The notes beneath the pieces are model-generated. The model worked only from the letters and a program-made list of their open reading frames with translations, did no database searches and was not told the DNA's origin. The position numbers were made by a program, and so were the translations under genes. This document shows positions 26,767-35,649 of a DNA stretch of 64,000 bases, one piece after another. The DNA lies in the NCBI GenBank assembly GCA_965243215.1, contig CBDEUJ010000005.1:1302001-1366000 (forward strand). Reading direction: 5' to 3'. The stretch's first letter is position 1; each line of letters starts with the position of its first letter. The stretch comes from JAJEFO01 sp009843725 (lineage in GTDB: Bacteria > Pseudomonadota > Alphaproteobacteria > Rhodobacterales > Rhodobacteraceae).

Positions 26767-28635
26767 ATGCGAAACATGGCGAGGAACGGTCGCAAGGACC
26801 GCCTGGCGGCACTTGCGGAGTCGATCAACGAGACCGGTCGCATGGCACGTGCCAACGTGACGCTGACCCTCGTCGTCGCACTCTATCTGGCGGTCACGCT
26901 GCTGTCCGCGAAGGACGAGAACATCCTTCGCGACTCCGTCGTTGCCCTGCCGCGGCTTGAGGCAGGGATCTCGCTCAAGCTCAGCTACATCTTCGCCCCG
27001 GTCGTTTTCCTGTACCTGCACGTGCAGGCATTGTTTCTTCTCGCCGTGCTGGCGCGAAAGGTCGGCACTTACGAGAAGGCTCTCGCGCGCGTGCCTGGCG
27101 CTGACGGCGTGATCAGGGCAGAGTACCGGGACCTGCTGTCCGCGGTCAGCCTGGTTCAAGGGCTTCAGGGTGCCGGGACGATCGCGACGGTTGCGAGATT
27201 CCTGACATGGATCGCCGCCGCCGGGGTCCCCCTCCTACTCCTCTTCCTGATCGACACGTCGTTTCTTCGCTATCAGTCCTTCCCGATCTCAACGCTGCAT
27301 CACTTTCTGTTTTCTGCGGATCTTGCATGCGTATGCGTGTTCTGGCACCGGGTCTTATCGGGACACTCCCGGTTGCGCCCGGAACGAGGAAGATGGCGCG
27401 GCGCCGCTCGTGCGGCGATCAGGATGCTGCCGGCAATGCTGTCTTCCGCCGTCCTGGTCGCGGTGCTGTGGCTCTTCGCCTGGCCTGAGCGGTATCACGA
27501 CGAAATCGGCGATGCCCTGCCTGACGAGAGGCAGGCCTCATGGGCCGGGATTCGCGGTTTCAACGTCTTTGATGACGTGTTGTGCAGGGACTCGCTGTGG
27601 AGAGGCTTCTGCCGGAGACTGGATGTGCGCGGCGGTACGTTGCTGCGGTCGGGAATCGACGGGGGGCCGGCGGGCCCGATCGAGGAATTCGACGAGAAGA
27701 CCATTGGCTTCTACCGCCGCCATTACGGGCTGGATCTGGCCAACCGGTCCTTGAGGCATGCCGACCTGGGCGGAGCGTACCTGCTGGCGGCACAGCTTTC
27801 GGGTGCGGACCTGCGGGGCGCGAAACTGGTTGGCGCCAAGTTGCACGGCGCGAACCTCACGGACGCCAGGCTGCAAGGCGCCGACCTGGCCGTGGCGCAA
27901 CTGCAGGGCGCGGACCTTCTTCGAGCAGAGCTGCAGGGCGCGCACCTGAACTGGGCCAAGCTGCAAGGCGCAAACCTGCGAATCGCCGGACTTCAGGGTG
28001 CCGACCTCAGTTTCGCCAGGCTGCAAGGCGCGAACCTGAGCTGGGCCAAGCTGCAGGGCGCAAGCCTGAATTCGGCCAGGTTGCAAGGCGCCGACCTGAA
28101 ATGGGCCGAGTTGCAAGGCGCAAACCTGAATTGGGCCAAGCTGCACGGCGCGATCCTGAGGGAGGCCAGGCTGCAGGGCGCGTGCCTGAAGGGGGCGGAG
28201 CTGCAAGGTTCGGACCTGAGTGGATGGGCGCTGAGGTTGCCCGACCTGTCCCCTGTCGGGGCGGATCTGAGCAACGCGGACCTGACATATGCGGAGCTTG
28301 CGGGTGCCAACCTGTCGGGCGCCGTGCTGCATGGCGCAACACTGAAGGGAACCATAGTCGCAGGAATGGCAGGCGTCCCCGAAACGGACGGGAACACAAG
28401 GATCCAGAACGTGGTGTGGGACGCAAATGACTTGCCGCAATCCCGGTCATGTACCAGTGGGACGATCCGCTGCCATCTGCATTCGAGGCAGATTCCGTTC
28501 GACCTTCCGTTGGCATGGAACTCCGATGAAGGCTTGCTGCAGCACCTGCTGCAGCGCGTTGAGGGGGGTCAATCCCGGCCCTCGTGGCTGCGGGCTTCGG
28601 ACAATGCAATCGCCTCGAGCAACGTGTGCAACTGA
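26767..28635 (+). CDS. Membrane-anchored pentapeptide-repeat protein
   Basis: A 622-residue protein. Residues about 22-250 contain five predicted membrane helices (VTLTLVVALYLAVTLLS, FAPVVFLYLHVQALFLLAV, WIAAAGVPLLLLFLI, LFSADLACVCVFW, MLSSAVLVAVLWLFAWP). Residues about 315-530 are pentapeptide repeats of the form A(D/N)LxxAxLQGA, which fold into a right-handed beta-helix. A C-terminal 80-residue domain (WDANDLPQSRSCTSG and after) is unique. The start is taken as ATG 26767, behind AGGCAGGAAC; the frame extends to a TTG at 26743. Function unknown. Other pentapeptide proteins bind gyrase or act in effector or resistance roles, but nothing specific can be assigned. It sits at the right end of the island. 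Confidence 0.9.
   Translation: MRNMARNGRKDRLAALAESINETGRMARANVTLTLVVALYLAVTLLSAKDENILRDSVVALPRLEAGISLKLSYIFAPVVFLYLHVQALFLLAVLARKVGTYEKALARVPGADGVIRAEYRDLLSAVSLVQGLQGAGTIATVARFLTWIAAAGVPLLLLFLIDTSFLRYQSFPISTLHHFLFSADLACVCVFWHRVLSGHSRLRPERGRWRGAARAAIRMLPAMLSSAVLVAVLWLFAWPERYHDEIGDALPDERQASWAGIRGFNVFDDVLCRDSLWRGFCRRLDVRGGTLLRSGIDGGPAGPIEEFDEKTIGFYRRHYGLDLANRSLRHADLGGAYLLAAQLSGADLRGAKLVGAKLHGANLTDARLQGADLAVAQLQGADLLRAELQGAHLNWAKLQGANLRIAGLQGADLSFARLQGANLSWAKLQGASLNSARLQGADLKWAELQGANLNWAKLHGAILREARLQGACLKGAELQGSDLSGWALRLPDLSPVGADLSNADLTYAELAGANLSGAVLHGATLKGTIVAGMAGVPETDGNTRIQNVVWDANDLPQSRSCTSGTIRCHLHSRQIPFDLPLAWNSDEGLLQHLLQRVEGGQSRPSWLRASDNAIASSNVCN
27841..28230 (+). repeat. Thirteen 30-bp tandem repeats inside the pentapeptide gene
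   Basis: Thirteen consecutive units of exactly 30 bases, each coding two pentapeptides and beginning near CTGCAAGGCGC. For example, units at 27931, 28021, 28081 and 28111 are very similar, with alternating TGGGCCAAG and TTCGCCAGG ends. Sequence identity at DNA level means the array expanded by duplication, so unit number may vary between strains. Confidence 0.85.
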
Positions 28636-29304
28636 TGATTGCGGACTCCCTGCCGCGGTCAGGCCGGATCCGCGAGTCTCCCGGCTGCAACGGCACGATC
28701 AAGGCCTTGCGGGATCCGGTCAGTCCCCCGGCATTCAGGCGATGCGGCAATGGGAGGACCCTGGGAACACTCCAGGGTGAAGGCACAGGTCGTCGAAACC
28801 GGGACGAGCAACAGATCCCCTGGGCCTGGTTGTCCGGCTCCCGGAGACGGATCGACGGTTCCGACTCTTGAAGAGCGGCCCTGCAGGCGCCGGTCTCCGC
28901 GCCAGGGGACGGGCTGCCGCTGTTCGGCGAAGCCCGCTGCGACCCGGAGCGGGATGTTCGCGTGACGTCCAGGCGAGTCGGCAATTTCCTCGGACATGAC
29001 GTCGACGCCTGCATTCTTGGCGACGACCCTCCGGACCATATCTCTTGCCCGTTTCTGACTCTCCGGGCATACGAGAGGCGTTGACACCGGCCTTCTCTGC
29101 CAGCCCGTGGAATCAGTGCGAAGGTTCAATGTGACTTTCGCATCAATTGCCCATTCTTGGCCACCAACGAAGTCGGGCCATGCCCGAACGGGTATCAGGT
29201 CTTGCCGACAGGCGACCATGTACGCGTCATCGGCCCCGTGGCAGCACGCCTCGGGGCTGTCTTTCTTGAGGCGAATCGCGCCACGCACCTTGATCGCGCC
29301 GGCT
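28636..29304. other. 669 bases between the pentapeptide gene and the SIS gene
   Basis: A - strand open frame (28659-29360) overlaps the SIS gene at its 5' end and shows no recognisable domain (DMVRRVVAKNAGVDVMSEE is its most protein-like stretch). It is most probably not a gene or is a remnant. No terminator was obvious after the pentapeptide gene. The right boundary of the island probably lies here. Confidence 0.35.
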
Positions 29305-30333
29305 TCAGACGGTCTTCGTGACCTTTTCCAGCCCCGGCGGCGCGTCAGGATCCTCTCCAAGATCGCGGGCCAGCCGTTCCACGAACCTGTAAAAGGCGAC
29401 CGACTGAACCAGCGGGTCGAAGGCTTCGTGCCTTGAACGAGGCATCGCGAGAGAGGCTCTCTCCCTGTCGGGATGGGCCAGCAACACGCATGCGCCTCGC
29501 TTCCTCAACGCCTTCATGGCCTCGTCAAGCGACCTTTCCGCGCTCCCGCGAGCGCCAAAGAACAGGACGGCGAAGCGCTCCCTCATGATGGCTACCGGTC
29601 CGTGGAACAATTCAGCGGCCGAAAACGCCTCGGCGTGGAGCCGGCAGGTTTCCTTGAACTTCAAGGCAGCTTCGGCGGCGACGGCCAGACCAGGGCCTCG
29701 GCTCACGCAAAACAGCGACCCCGACCGGGCAAGGGGAAGCGCCGCGGAAGACCAGTCCAGGTTCAGCGCCTGCAGCGCAAGGCCCGGCAGTTCCTCGAGC
29801 GCAGCCTTCATGTCCCTGTCCTGCCTGTACCCTGCGAGAACTGCCAGGGAGGCGAACAGCATGCCCACGAACGACTTGGTAGCGGCCACGGCGCGCTCGG
29901 GACCTGCCAGGACAGGCAGCACCATGTCCGCGCCTTCGCCGAGCAGGCTGTCGGCGGCATTCAGGATCGCGATCGCCTGCGCCCCACCAGCTTTGGCGAC
30001 CCCCTGCAAGCGTGCAAGGTCCGGGCTTGTCCCCGACTGCGAGAACGAGACGCAGGCGAACCCTTCCAGTCGCAGTTTCGAGCCGTAGACGGAAGCGACT
30101 GACGGGCCGATCGAGGCGACAGGCAGGCCCGTACGGGTCTCCATCAAGTACTTGAAGAAGGTGGCCGCATGGTCGGATGTACCGCGCGCGCAGGTCACTA
30201 TGCCGCGAATGCCGTCCTCTTCCAGGCGACGGCCCGCATTCCAGTAGGTTTCGACGGCGTCAATTTGCCGGGCAAGCATGTCGGGGATCTCGGAGACCTC
30301 GGACGCCATCAACGTGCCCTGGCGCATGTTCAC
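29305..30333 (-). CDS. SIS-domain sugar-phosphate isomerase/deaminase-like protein
   Basis: A 342-residue protein with two SIS domains arranged as in GlmS isomerase and NagB-II/AgaS. Domain 1 has CARGTSDHAATFFKYLME and VSFSQSGTSPDLA; domain 2 has CVSRGPGLAVAAEAALKFKE and RLHAEAFSAAELFHGPVAI. These residues bind the sugar phosphate. There is no glutaminase domain. Likely reactions are deamination/isomerisation of an amino-sugar phosphate, or deglycation of a fructosamine-type phosphate; the operon has no obvious kinase, so the substrate is open. It is the last gene of the operon, overlapping the ABC ATPase by 4 bases (GTGA; an ATG two codons in is an alternative). Confidence 0.85.
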   Translation of the reverse strand: MNMRQGTLMASEVSEIPDMLARQIDAVETYWNAGRRLEEDGIRGIVTCARGTSDHAATFFKYLMETRTGLPVASIGPSVASVYGSKLRLEGFACVSFSQSGTSPDLARLQGVAKAGGAQAIAILNAADSLLGEGADMVLPVLAGPERAVAATKSFVGMLFASLAVLAGYRQDRDMKAALEELPGLALQALNLDWSSAALPLARSGSLFCVSRGPGLAVAAEAALKFKETCRLHAEAFSAAELFHGPVAIMRERFAVLFFGARGSAERSLDEAMKALRKRGACVLLAHPDRERASLAMPRSRHEAFDPLVQSVAFYRFVERLARDLGEDPDAPPGLEKVTKTV

Positions 30334-31073
30334 GCGTGCACGCCCGTGATCATGGACACGATTTCGTTCCGGTTCGTGTCAGCCGTTTTCCGGATGCCGA
30401 TCTGCTCGCCGCACCTCAACACGCAGATTCGGTCCGAGAGGCGGAAGACCTGGTCGAGGCTGTGGCTGATGAGCAGGATCGCCAGGTTGCGCACTCTCAG
30501 CGAAGCCACCAGTTCTTCCACCTTGGCGGTCTCCGCAACGCCGAGCGCCGCCGTCGGTTCGTCCAGCAGGATCAGCTTGCTTGCCCAACGGGTTGCCCGC
30601 GCGATCGCGATCCCCTGGCGCTGGCCTCCGCTGAGATCGCGGATCCTGGAGTTGGCCGAAGGAATGCGAACGTCAAGCTCGTCCACGAGCATCTGGCTTT
30701 CCCGCCGCATCCGCTCCTTGTCGAGCAGGCCGAAGGGTTTCCTTGTCAGCTCGCGGCCAAGAAACATGTTCATGTAGACCGTCTGTTCGTGGGCCAGCGC
30801 GAGGTCCTGGTAGACAACCTCGATTCCCCTGCTGCGCGCCGAACTGGCATCAACGAGGGCGACGGTTTCGCCGTCCATCCTGATGTCGCCCGAGGTCGGG
30901 CGATGAACGCCGGAGATCACCTTGACGAGCGTCGACTTGCCCGCGCCGTTGTCGCCGACGAGGGCGACGATTTCGCCGGCATAGAGATCAAGCGAGAAGT
31001 CCTGGACGGCGATGACGCCGCCGAAGACCTTGCGGATGTTTGCCAGGGACAGGACGGGCGATGCGGCCGTCAT
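30330..31073 (-). CDS. Sugar-type ABC transporter ATP-binding protein
   Basis: A 247-residue, single-domain ATPase of the CUT2 (RbsA/FrcA-like) type. It has Walker A GDNGAGKST near 42, the Q-loop VVYQDLALA, the signature LSGGQRQGIAIARA near 149, Walker B LILLDEPTAAL and the H-loop LLISHSLD. CUT2 ATPases usually have two fused copies; a single copy, as in rhizobial FrcA, would act as a dimer. It partners the permease and binding protein of this operon. It overlaps both neighbours by 4 bases (ATGA with the PLP enzyme, GTGA with the SIS gene). Confidence 0.92.
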   Translation of the reverse strand: MTAASPVLSLANIRKVFGGVIAVQDFSLDLYAGEIVALVGDNGAGKSTLVKVISGVHRPTSGDIRMDGETVALVDASSARSRGIEVVYQDLALAHEQTVYMNMFLGRELTRKPFGLLDKERMRRESQMLVDELDVRIPSANSRIRDLSGGQRQGIAIARATRWASKLILLDEPTAALGVAETAKVEELVASLRVRNLAILLISHSLDQVFRLSDRICVLRCGEQIGIRKTADTNRNEIVSMITGVHA

Positions 31074-32281
31074 GGCGCGAAGTTCCCGACCCAGCCAACG
31101 GGATCGCCGAAGCCGTTCTCTATGGTGGTCACGTGCGGGCTGCCGGCCGAAACCCCCCGCACCCCGACGACCATTGCGCGCGTCGTGAACGCCTGGCCGC
31201 GGAAGCCGAACACGGCCGTATCGCCGGACGCAGGCTTTCGCGAACCGGTGGCGTCGATCATGGCGTAGTAGTCAATTGCAGAGTAGTCCGGGACCTCCAC
31301 GTCGAACAGCGCCGCGGGATCCGATGTCGGCTCGGGGGAGACCAGCGCGCGGACCTGGTATTTCGGAAAGACCGGGTCGATGTAGAATCCGCCGCCAAAG
31401 CAGTAGGCCTTGCCGGCGTGGTGGTGGGAAACTTCCGACAGGTAGAGGACCGCCGGGGTCTCGGGCAGGTCATCGACCGCGTGGAGCGGCGTCGTGCCAT
31501 GAAGGCCGTTGCCCGGCTCGACCTGCGTGGCTCCGGCCTCGGCCAGGGCCGACAGCACCACCGACGAGGTCGTTCCGGGCGCGTTGACTTCAACGTCCGC
31601 ACGGCCGGCGGCGGCCAGCGCCTCGGCGGCGCGGTTCAAGGTCTTCAGGTTCGGGGTCGGCGCCACCTTGCGACCTTCCTGATCGAAGAGGAGGGCCGGG
31701 AACGTGGTGATTCCGGCGAATCGCGCACCGTCCAGCGCGTCCAGGCGATCGGCGACGCTGACGATCTCGCCGGCCTCGAAGCCCCCTTCGTGCCCGCGGT
31801 AGAAGGTGTCGCCCTCGGTCTGGATCCGTGCCATCAGCTCCTGCTGGCGGCCGGCCAGCGCGGCGGCGGCGGCGGCCTCCCGCGCCTTGGCGTCCGAGAA
31901 GACGGTCCAGAAGTCCGGCCGGATCCTGGCGGCGGCAAATGCAGTTTCGCGCACCGGGACCTGCACCAGGTGGCCAAGGTGCCCGGTTTTCAGCCCGGCA
32001 CGGTCGCACGCGACGGCGCAGGCCATGTCAACGGCTACCGCACGGTCGATTCCGCCCTTCATGACCGCTTCGCAGAAGCCCGAATGGCGGCCGACCTGCT
32101 TGGTCATGGCAAAGGTCTTCAACCCGTGCCTGGCAGCCTCGGCCTGGAAGGTTCGGGCGTTTCGCTCGACGGCGTCAAGATCGAGAACATAGGAATTCGC
32201 CGGAATCGCGCCCGACCGGTGCAGTCCCATGGCCGCCTCGACGAACTTCGGATTGCGTCGGATGAGAGGATCGAGGAACAT
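31070..32281 (-). CDS. YhfX-like PLP-dependent amino-acid racemase/aldolase family protein
   Basis: A 403-residue fold-type III PLP enzyme of the alanine-racemase-like YhfX family. N-terminal barrel: MFLDPLIRRNP, then SYVLDLDAVERNARTF and FAMTKQVGRHSGF, in which the Lys is the PLP Schiff-base residue (about 60). C-terminal region: VEPGNGLHGTTPLHA and VSHHHAGKAYCFGGGFY. YhfX has no firmly established substrate; racemase and D-threonine-aldolase-like activities are known in neighbouring families. The ATG at 32281 lies behind AGGGGGAGGG and is preferred to the TTG at 32299 that opens the frame. It sits in an ABC operon with an M20 hydrolase and SIS enzyme. Confidence 0.85.
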   Translation of the reverse strand: MFLDPLIRRNPKFVEAAMGLHRSGAIPANSYVLDLDAVERNARTFQAEAARHGLKTFAMTKQVGRHSGFCEAVMKGGIDRAVAVDMACAVACDRAGLKTGHLGHLVQVPVRETAFAAARIRPDFWTVFSDAKAREAAAAAALAGRQQELMARIQTEGDTFYRGHEGGFEAGEIVSVADRLDALDGARFAGITTFPALLFDQEGRKVAPTPNLKTLNRAAEALAAAGRADVEVNAPGTTSSVVLSALAEAGATQVEPGNGLHGTTPLHAVDDLPETPAVLYLSEVSHHHAGKAYCFGGGFYIDPVFPKYQVRALVSPEPTSDPAALFDVEVPDYSAIDYYAMIDATGSRKPASGDTAVFGFRGQAFTTRAMVVGVRGVSAGSPHVTTIENGFGDPVGWVGNFAP

Positions 32282-32295
32282 TTCCCTCCCCCTGT

Positions 32296-33249
32296 TCAAC
32301 GATTGGTGTCGCGCAGCGAGACCGCGACGGCGACGAGGATGATCAGCCCGCGGACGATCATCTGATCGGAGACCTTGAGGCCCATTAGGATGAGACCGTT
32401 GTTCAGCATGCCCATGAGCAGCGATCCCAGAAGGGCGCCGATGATCGAGCCCTTGCCGCCGTTCAGCGCGGTTCCGCCGACGATCACGGCGGCAATCACC
32501 GTCATGAGATCGCTCTCGCCCAAGGTGTACTTTGCCGCCTGCAGGCGGCCGGCATACAGCAGGCCGGCCAGTCCCGCCGTCGCGCCGCAGAGTGTAAGGA
32601 CGCAGAGGCGGATGCGCGGCACCCTGATTCCCGAAACCTGGGCTGCTTGCGCGTTGTCCCCGACCGCCAGCACATGGGCGCCGAAGCGGGTGTTGCGATA
32701 GATCAAGTGGCCGATCAGAACGGCGACGGCGGTCCAGAGCACCAGCGACGGGACCGAGAAGAGCTTTCCCGAACCGAAGATCCCGGTGAACGTATCGTTG
32801 ATGACCGGGATGGAGCGAAGGTCCGTCATCGAGCGCGCGATGCCGGCAAACAGCCCCATGGTGGCAAGCGTCACGAGAAACGACGGCAGGCGCAGATAGG
32901 CCACGAGCACGCCGTTGAAGGCACCGATGGCGATTCCGGCGCCAAGTCCTGCGAGGACTCCCACGACCATCGGGTGGCTCTGCATCGCGACGGCGGCAGA
33001 AAGCGCTGATACCGCCACGATGGATCCGAAGCTCAGATCGATCTCGCCTGCGGACAGGGCGAAGACAAGGCCTATGGCCATGATTGTCGCCGGAGCCGTC
33101 TGCAGCACGATGTTGGTCAGGTTTCGCGATGTCAGGAACCCGTCATCGTGCAGGGTGACGGCGAAGAAGAGGAAGATGCCAAGGAAGCCGAAATAGATGA
33201 CACCTCGCTGCAGGTCCATCTCTCTCAGTCGTGCAAGCGCCTGTTCCAT
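32296..33249 (-). CDS. CUT2-type ABC transporter permease
   Basis: A 317-residue membrane protein of the RbsC/FrcC family with about ten helices. It includes GLVFALSAGEIDLSFGSIVAVSAL with the conserved periplasmic-loop ISVG-like block, and TVIAAVIVGGTALNGGKGSI. The ABC-facing EAA-type loop of this family is less conserved. It acts with the ATPase and binding protein to import a sugar-type solute. It ends 15 bases before the PLP enzyme's chosen ATG. ATG 33249 has GAGGCAGG at a good distance; a GTG directly before it is an alternative. Confidence 0.93.
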   Translation of the reverse strand: MEQALARLREMDLQRGVIYFGFLGIFLFFAVTLHDDGFLTSRNLTNIVLQTAPATIMAIGLVFALSAGEIDLSFGSIVAVSALSAAVAMQSHPMVVGVLAGLGAGIAIGAFNGVLVAYLRLPSFLVTLATMGLFAGIARSMTDLRSIPVINDTFTGIFGSGKLFSVPSLVLWTAVAVLIGHLIYRNTRFGAHVLAVGDNAQAAQVSGIRVPRIRLCVLTLCGATAGLAGLLYAGRLQAAKYTLGESDLMTVIAAVIVGGTALNGGKGSIIGALLGSLLMGMLNNGLILMGLKVSDQMIVRGLIILVAVAVSLRDTNR

Positions 33250-33277
33250 CACCTGCCTCGGTGCATATCAGGTGAGC

Positions 33278-33301
33278 GGCGGGCCGCCAAGGCGGCCCGC
33301 C
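33278..33301 (-). terminator. Intra-operon GC hairpin after the binding-protein gene
   Basis: GGCGGGCCGCC and its exact complement GGCGGCCCGCC are separated by AA, an 11-bp stem. It starts 10 bases after the binding-protein stop and lies before the permease. With no U tract it may be a 3' stabilising or attenuating stem that raises the binding protein over the membrane components. Confidence 0.75.
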
Positions 33302-33311
33302 AGGGGTAGGA

Positions 33312-34364
33312 TCAGTTCGCGGACGTCACGCTCTCCGGCGGATCGACGTTGAGTGACCGTTTCCAGCCTTCGACGACGTTGTCGGCCGTCACCGTGAGTG
33401 CCGGGGCGACGACGAATGGCGGCACATCCTGGCCGAGCAGGTCGAGAACGGCGGATGCGGCCATCGCGCGTCCAAGCTCGTAGGCCTCGTCCGCAACGAT
33501 TGCGACGACGTTGCCACCCCGAACCATGTCGAGCGCAATCGGTTCGGACAAGTCAAGCGTGACGATCCTGGTCGTGGTGTTGCCGTTGGCGCGAAGCGCG
33601 GCCAGGACACCCTCGGCGGGTCCGGCCCACGTCACGTAGATTCCCCCCAGGTCGGGATTCTTAAGCAGCATGGCGTTGGCAATGTCTTCCGCCCGCGCGG
33701 GATCGCTGATTCCCTGCTCAGCGACGATCGAGATGTTCGGATAGTCGCTTTCGATCGTCGTCTTGAACGCGTTATCGCGCTGGTTGGTCACGTAGTAGGT
33801 CGCGTCGTGGAAAATCCAGCCCACGGTGCCCTCGTTGCCCATGGCTTCCGCGAGCACGTCGGCCGCCTGCTTGCCCATCTGGAACAGGTCGTCGGTCACG
33901 ATTGCCGCATAGTCTGCCGGATGCTCGTAGCCCGACGGCAGGTTGGACAGGAAGGTCAGGGAAACCCCGGCCTCCTTTGCCTCCTCGAACGCCGCGGCCG
34001 ACGTTACCGGATCGAGCGGCAGCGAAAGTATGATGCTGGGTTCCTTGGCGAGAGCGGTCTCGATGTCACTGCGCTGCTTGGCGGCGTCGAAGCCGGCGCT
34101 GGTCACGGCAACGACCTCGATCCCGAGGCGCGCGAATTCGTCGCTTGCGCCGGCGGTGACAGCATTCACGAAGTCCGACTGATCGTGCCACAGCAGGGCG
34201 GCCGTGTAGTTGGCGGCCTTCACTGCAGCAACCTGATCGTCGCCCACGACCACCGAGGCGGACGGCGTGGCGGACTCGCCGCCTGGACCAATCGTCTGGG
34301 CGGAAGCGACGGCTGCGGCCAGGCAGAGCGTCAAGGACGCAAGGCATTTCGAGAGATGTTTCAT
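33312..34364 (-). CDS. Sugar-type ABC transporter substrate-binding protein
   Basis: A 350-residue periplasmic protein of the peripla_BP_4 (RbsB-like, CUT2) family. Signal peptide MKHLSKCLASLTLCLAAAVASA with likely cleavage after ASA. The mature part has VAAVKAANYTAALLWHDQSDFVN, IETALAKEPSIILSLPLDP and GIYVTWAGPAEGVLAAL, typical of sugar binders with two lobes. The frame opens at 34595 inside the M20 gene; ATG 34364 with CTGAGGAGGAAACA just upstream fixes the start. Its ligand is not predictable. It is 10 bases after the M20 hydrolase and is followed by the strong hairpin. Confidence 0.93.
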   Translation of the reverse strand: MKHLSKCLASLTLCLAAAVASAQTIGPGGESATPSASVVVGDDQVAAVKAANYTAALLWHDQSDFVNAVTAGASDEFARLGIEVVAVTSAGFDAAKQRSDIETALAKEPSIILSLPLDPVTSAAAFEEAKEAGVSLTFLSNLPSGYEHPADYAAIVTDDLFQMGKQAADVLAEAMGNEGTVGWIFHDATYYVTNQRDNAFKTTIESDYPNISIVAEQGISDPARAEDIANAMLLKNPDLGGIYVTWAGPAEGVLAALRANGNTTTRIVTLDLSEPIALDMVRGGNVVAIVADEAYELGRAMAASAVLDLLGQDVPPFVVAPALTVTADNVVEGWKRSLNVDPPESVTSAN

Positions 34365-34374
34365 TGTTTCCTCC

Positions 34375-35649
34375 TCAGGTTTGCGAAAGGTGACTTTCCA
34401 TGAGACCGCAGAAGCGGGCGGCAAAGAGGGCGTAGGCCCGGACGGCGGCGAGGTATTCGTCGATCCGGATGCGCTCGTCGAAGGTGTGGGCCACGGCGAT
34501 GTCGCCCGGTGCGCAATAGACGGCGGGGCAGCCGATTTCGTTGACCAGGAACGGCAGCTCCGACCAGTAGGGCGCCCCGCCGATCCGGCCGGCATCCGGG
34601 CGCGTCTGCCTGATGCAGGCCTGCAGCAAGCGGGCGGCGGGCGTGTCCCGGGAGATCTCCACGGGCGTTCCGCCCAAGTCGTGGTCGCGCCCTGCCGGGT
34701 AGTCGATGGACACTGAAATGCCGTCGGCCAGATCGGCGAGCGCCAGCGCTGTCTCGAAACCGGCCACGGCTTCGTCCATGTCCTCTCCGGGGCGCAGCTT
34801 GCGGATCAGCGACAGCCTGCACTCGCCTGGCACGGCAATGAAGCCCCCGCCCTCGATGCCTGTCGCAAGGATCGACGAAGCTCCCAGAAGGTCATGCGAC
34901 GGGCCGTCGGCCAGATCGGCCTCGTGCGCCCAGATGCGCGACAGCAGTTCATGGGTCGCCTTCAGCGCATCGACGCCGTGCTGCGGCGTGCCGAAATAGG
35001 CTGTCCTGCCGGCAACGGTCACGTCGGCGATGAAGAACCCGATCTGGGCGGTACAGACGTCCAGACCGGTCGGCTCAACATAGACGGCGAAGTCGGGCCG
35101 GGCGATCTGGCCGGATTCGATGCGCCGGACGAGGTCCTTCGCCCCGGCGCTGACGCCGGTGCCCGGTTCGCCGCTTTCCTCGTCCCCGACGAAGGCCAGC
35201 GTGATCCCGCCTGCCAACTCGTGGCCGGCTTTCCGCAGCAGCCGGAGCGCGGCGACGGCCGCGCAGATGCCGCCTTTCAGGTCGCTGGCACCGCGCCCCC
35301 AGATCGCGCCGTCCCTCTCGACGCCCGCGAAGGGGTCGGAGCGTGGATCGTCCTGCCAGTGCTCCTTCCAGCCCCGCGTATGGACCACGTCCGAATGGCC
35401 GACGATCATCAGGCTTGACCCGGACCCGCCGCCGGAAGGGCAGGCGCCCCAGACATTCTCCCGGCCTTCAATGAACTCTCCGCGCCCCGTGTCGAGGCCG
35501 ATCTCCTGCAACCGGTCTTCGAGGAATCGCGCGAAGGGAGTCTCGTTTCCCGTCACGCTTTCGACCGCGAGAGCGTTGCGCAGCAGCGCGATGTCAGCCT
35601 TCGCATCCTGCGCCTGCGCGAGCGAGGCGGCCAGTTCAGCGGCGCTCAT
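34375..35649 (-). CDS. M20-family metallohydrolase (ArgE/DapE type)
   Basis: A 424-residue two-zinc deacylase/peptidase. Zinc ligands and general base are seen in order: VGHSDVVHT (His), RGASDLKGGI (bridging Asp), VGDEESGEPG (Glu-Glu), YVEPTGLD (Glu) and the C-terminal VAHTFDERI (His). The central lid domain runs about 195-300. Family members remove N-acetyl or N-succinyl groups or split dipeptides, hence acetylornithine deacetylase or succinyl-diaminopimelate desuccinylase annotations. With a sugar-type transporter, a SIS enzyme and a racemase beside it, an N-acyl amino acid or glycated amino acid substrate is more likely than arginine or lysine synthesis. It overlaps the ROK gene by 4 bases (ATGA). 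Confidence 0.9.
   Translation of the reverse strand: MSAAELAASLAQAQDAKADIALLRNALAVESVTGNETPFARFLEDRLQEIGLDTGRGEFIEGRENVWGACPSGGGSGSSLMIVGHSDVVHTRGWKEHWQDDPRSDPFAGVERDGAIWGRGASDLKGGICAAVAALRLLRKAGHELAGGITLAFVGDEESGEPGTGVSAGAKDLVRRIESGQIARPDFAVYVEPTGLDVCTAQIGFFIADVTVAGRTAYFGTPQHGVDALKATHELLSRIWAHEADLADGPSHDLLGASSILATGIEGGGFIAVPGECRLSLIRKLRPGEDMDEAVAGFETALALADLADGISVSIDYPAGRDHDLGGTPVEISRDTPAARLLQACIRQTRPDAGRIGGAPYWSELPFLVNEIGCPAVYCAPGDIAVAHTFDERIRIDEYLAAVRAYALFAARFCGLMESHLSQT

Noticed and set aside
27841..28230. 30-bp periodic repeats as a possible CRISPR array
   Set aside because: The repeats are contiguous, without spacers, and in frame within a pentapeptide gene.
28659..29360. A 233-codon - strand frame downstream of and overlapping the SIS gene
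   Set aside because: No domain, no convincing start and an overlap of 56 bases with the SIS gene; kept only as a note in the gap entry.
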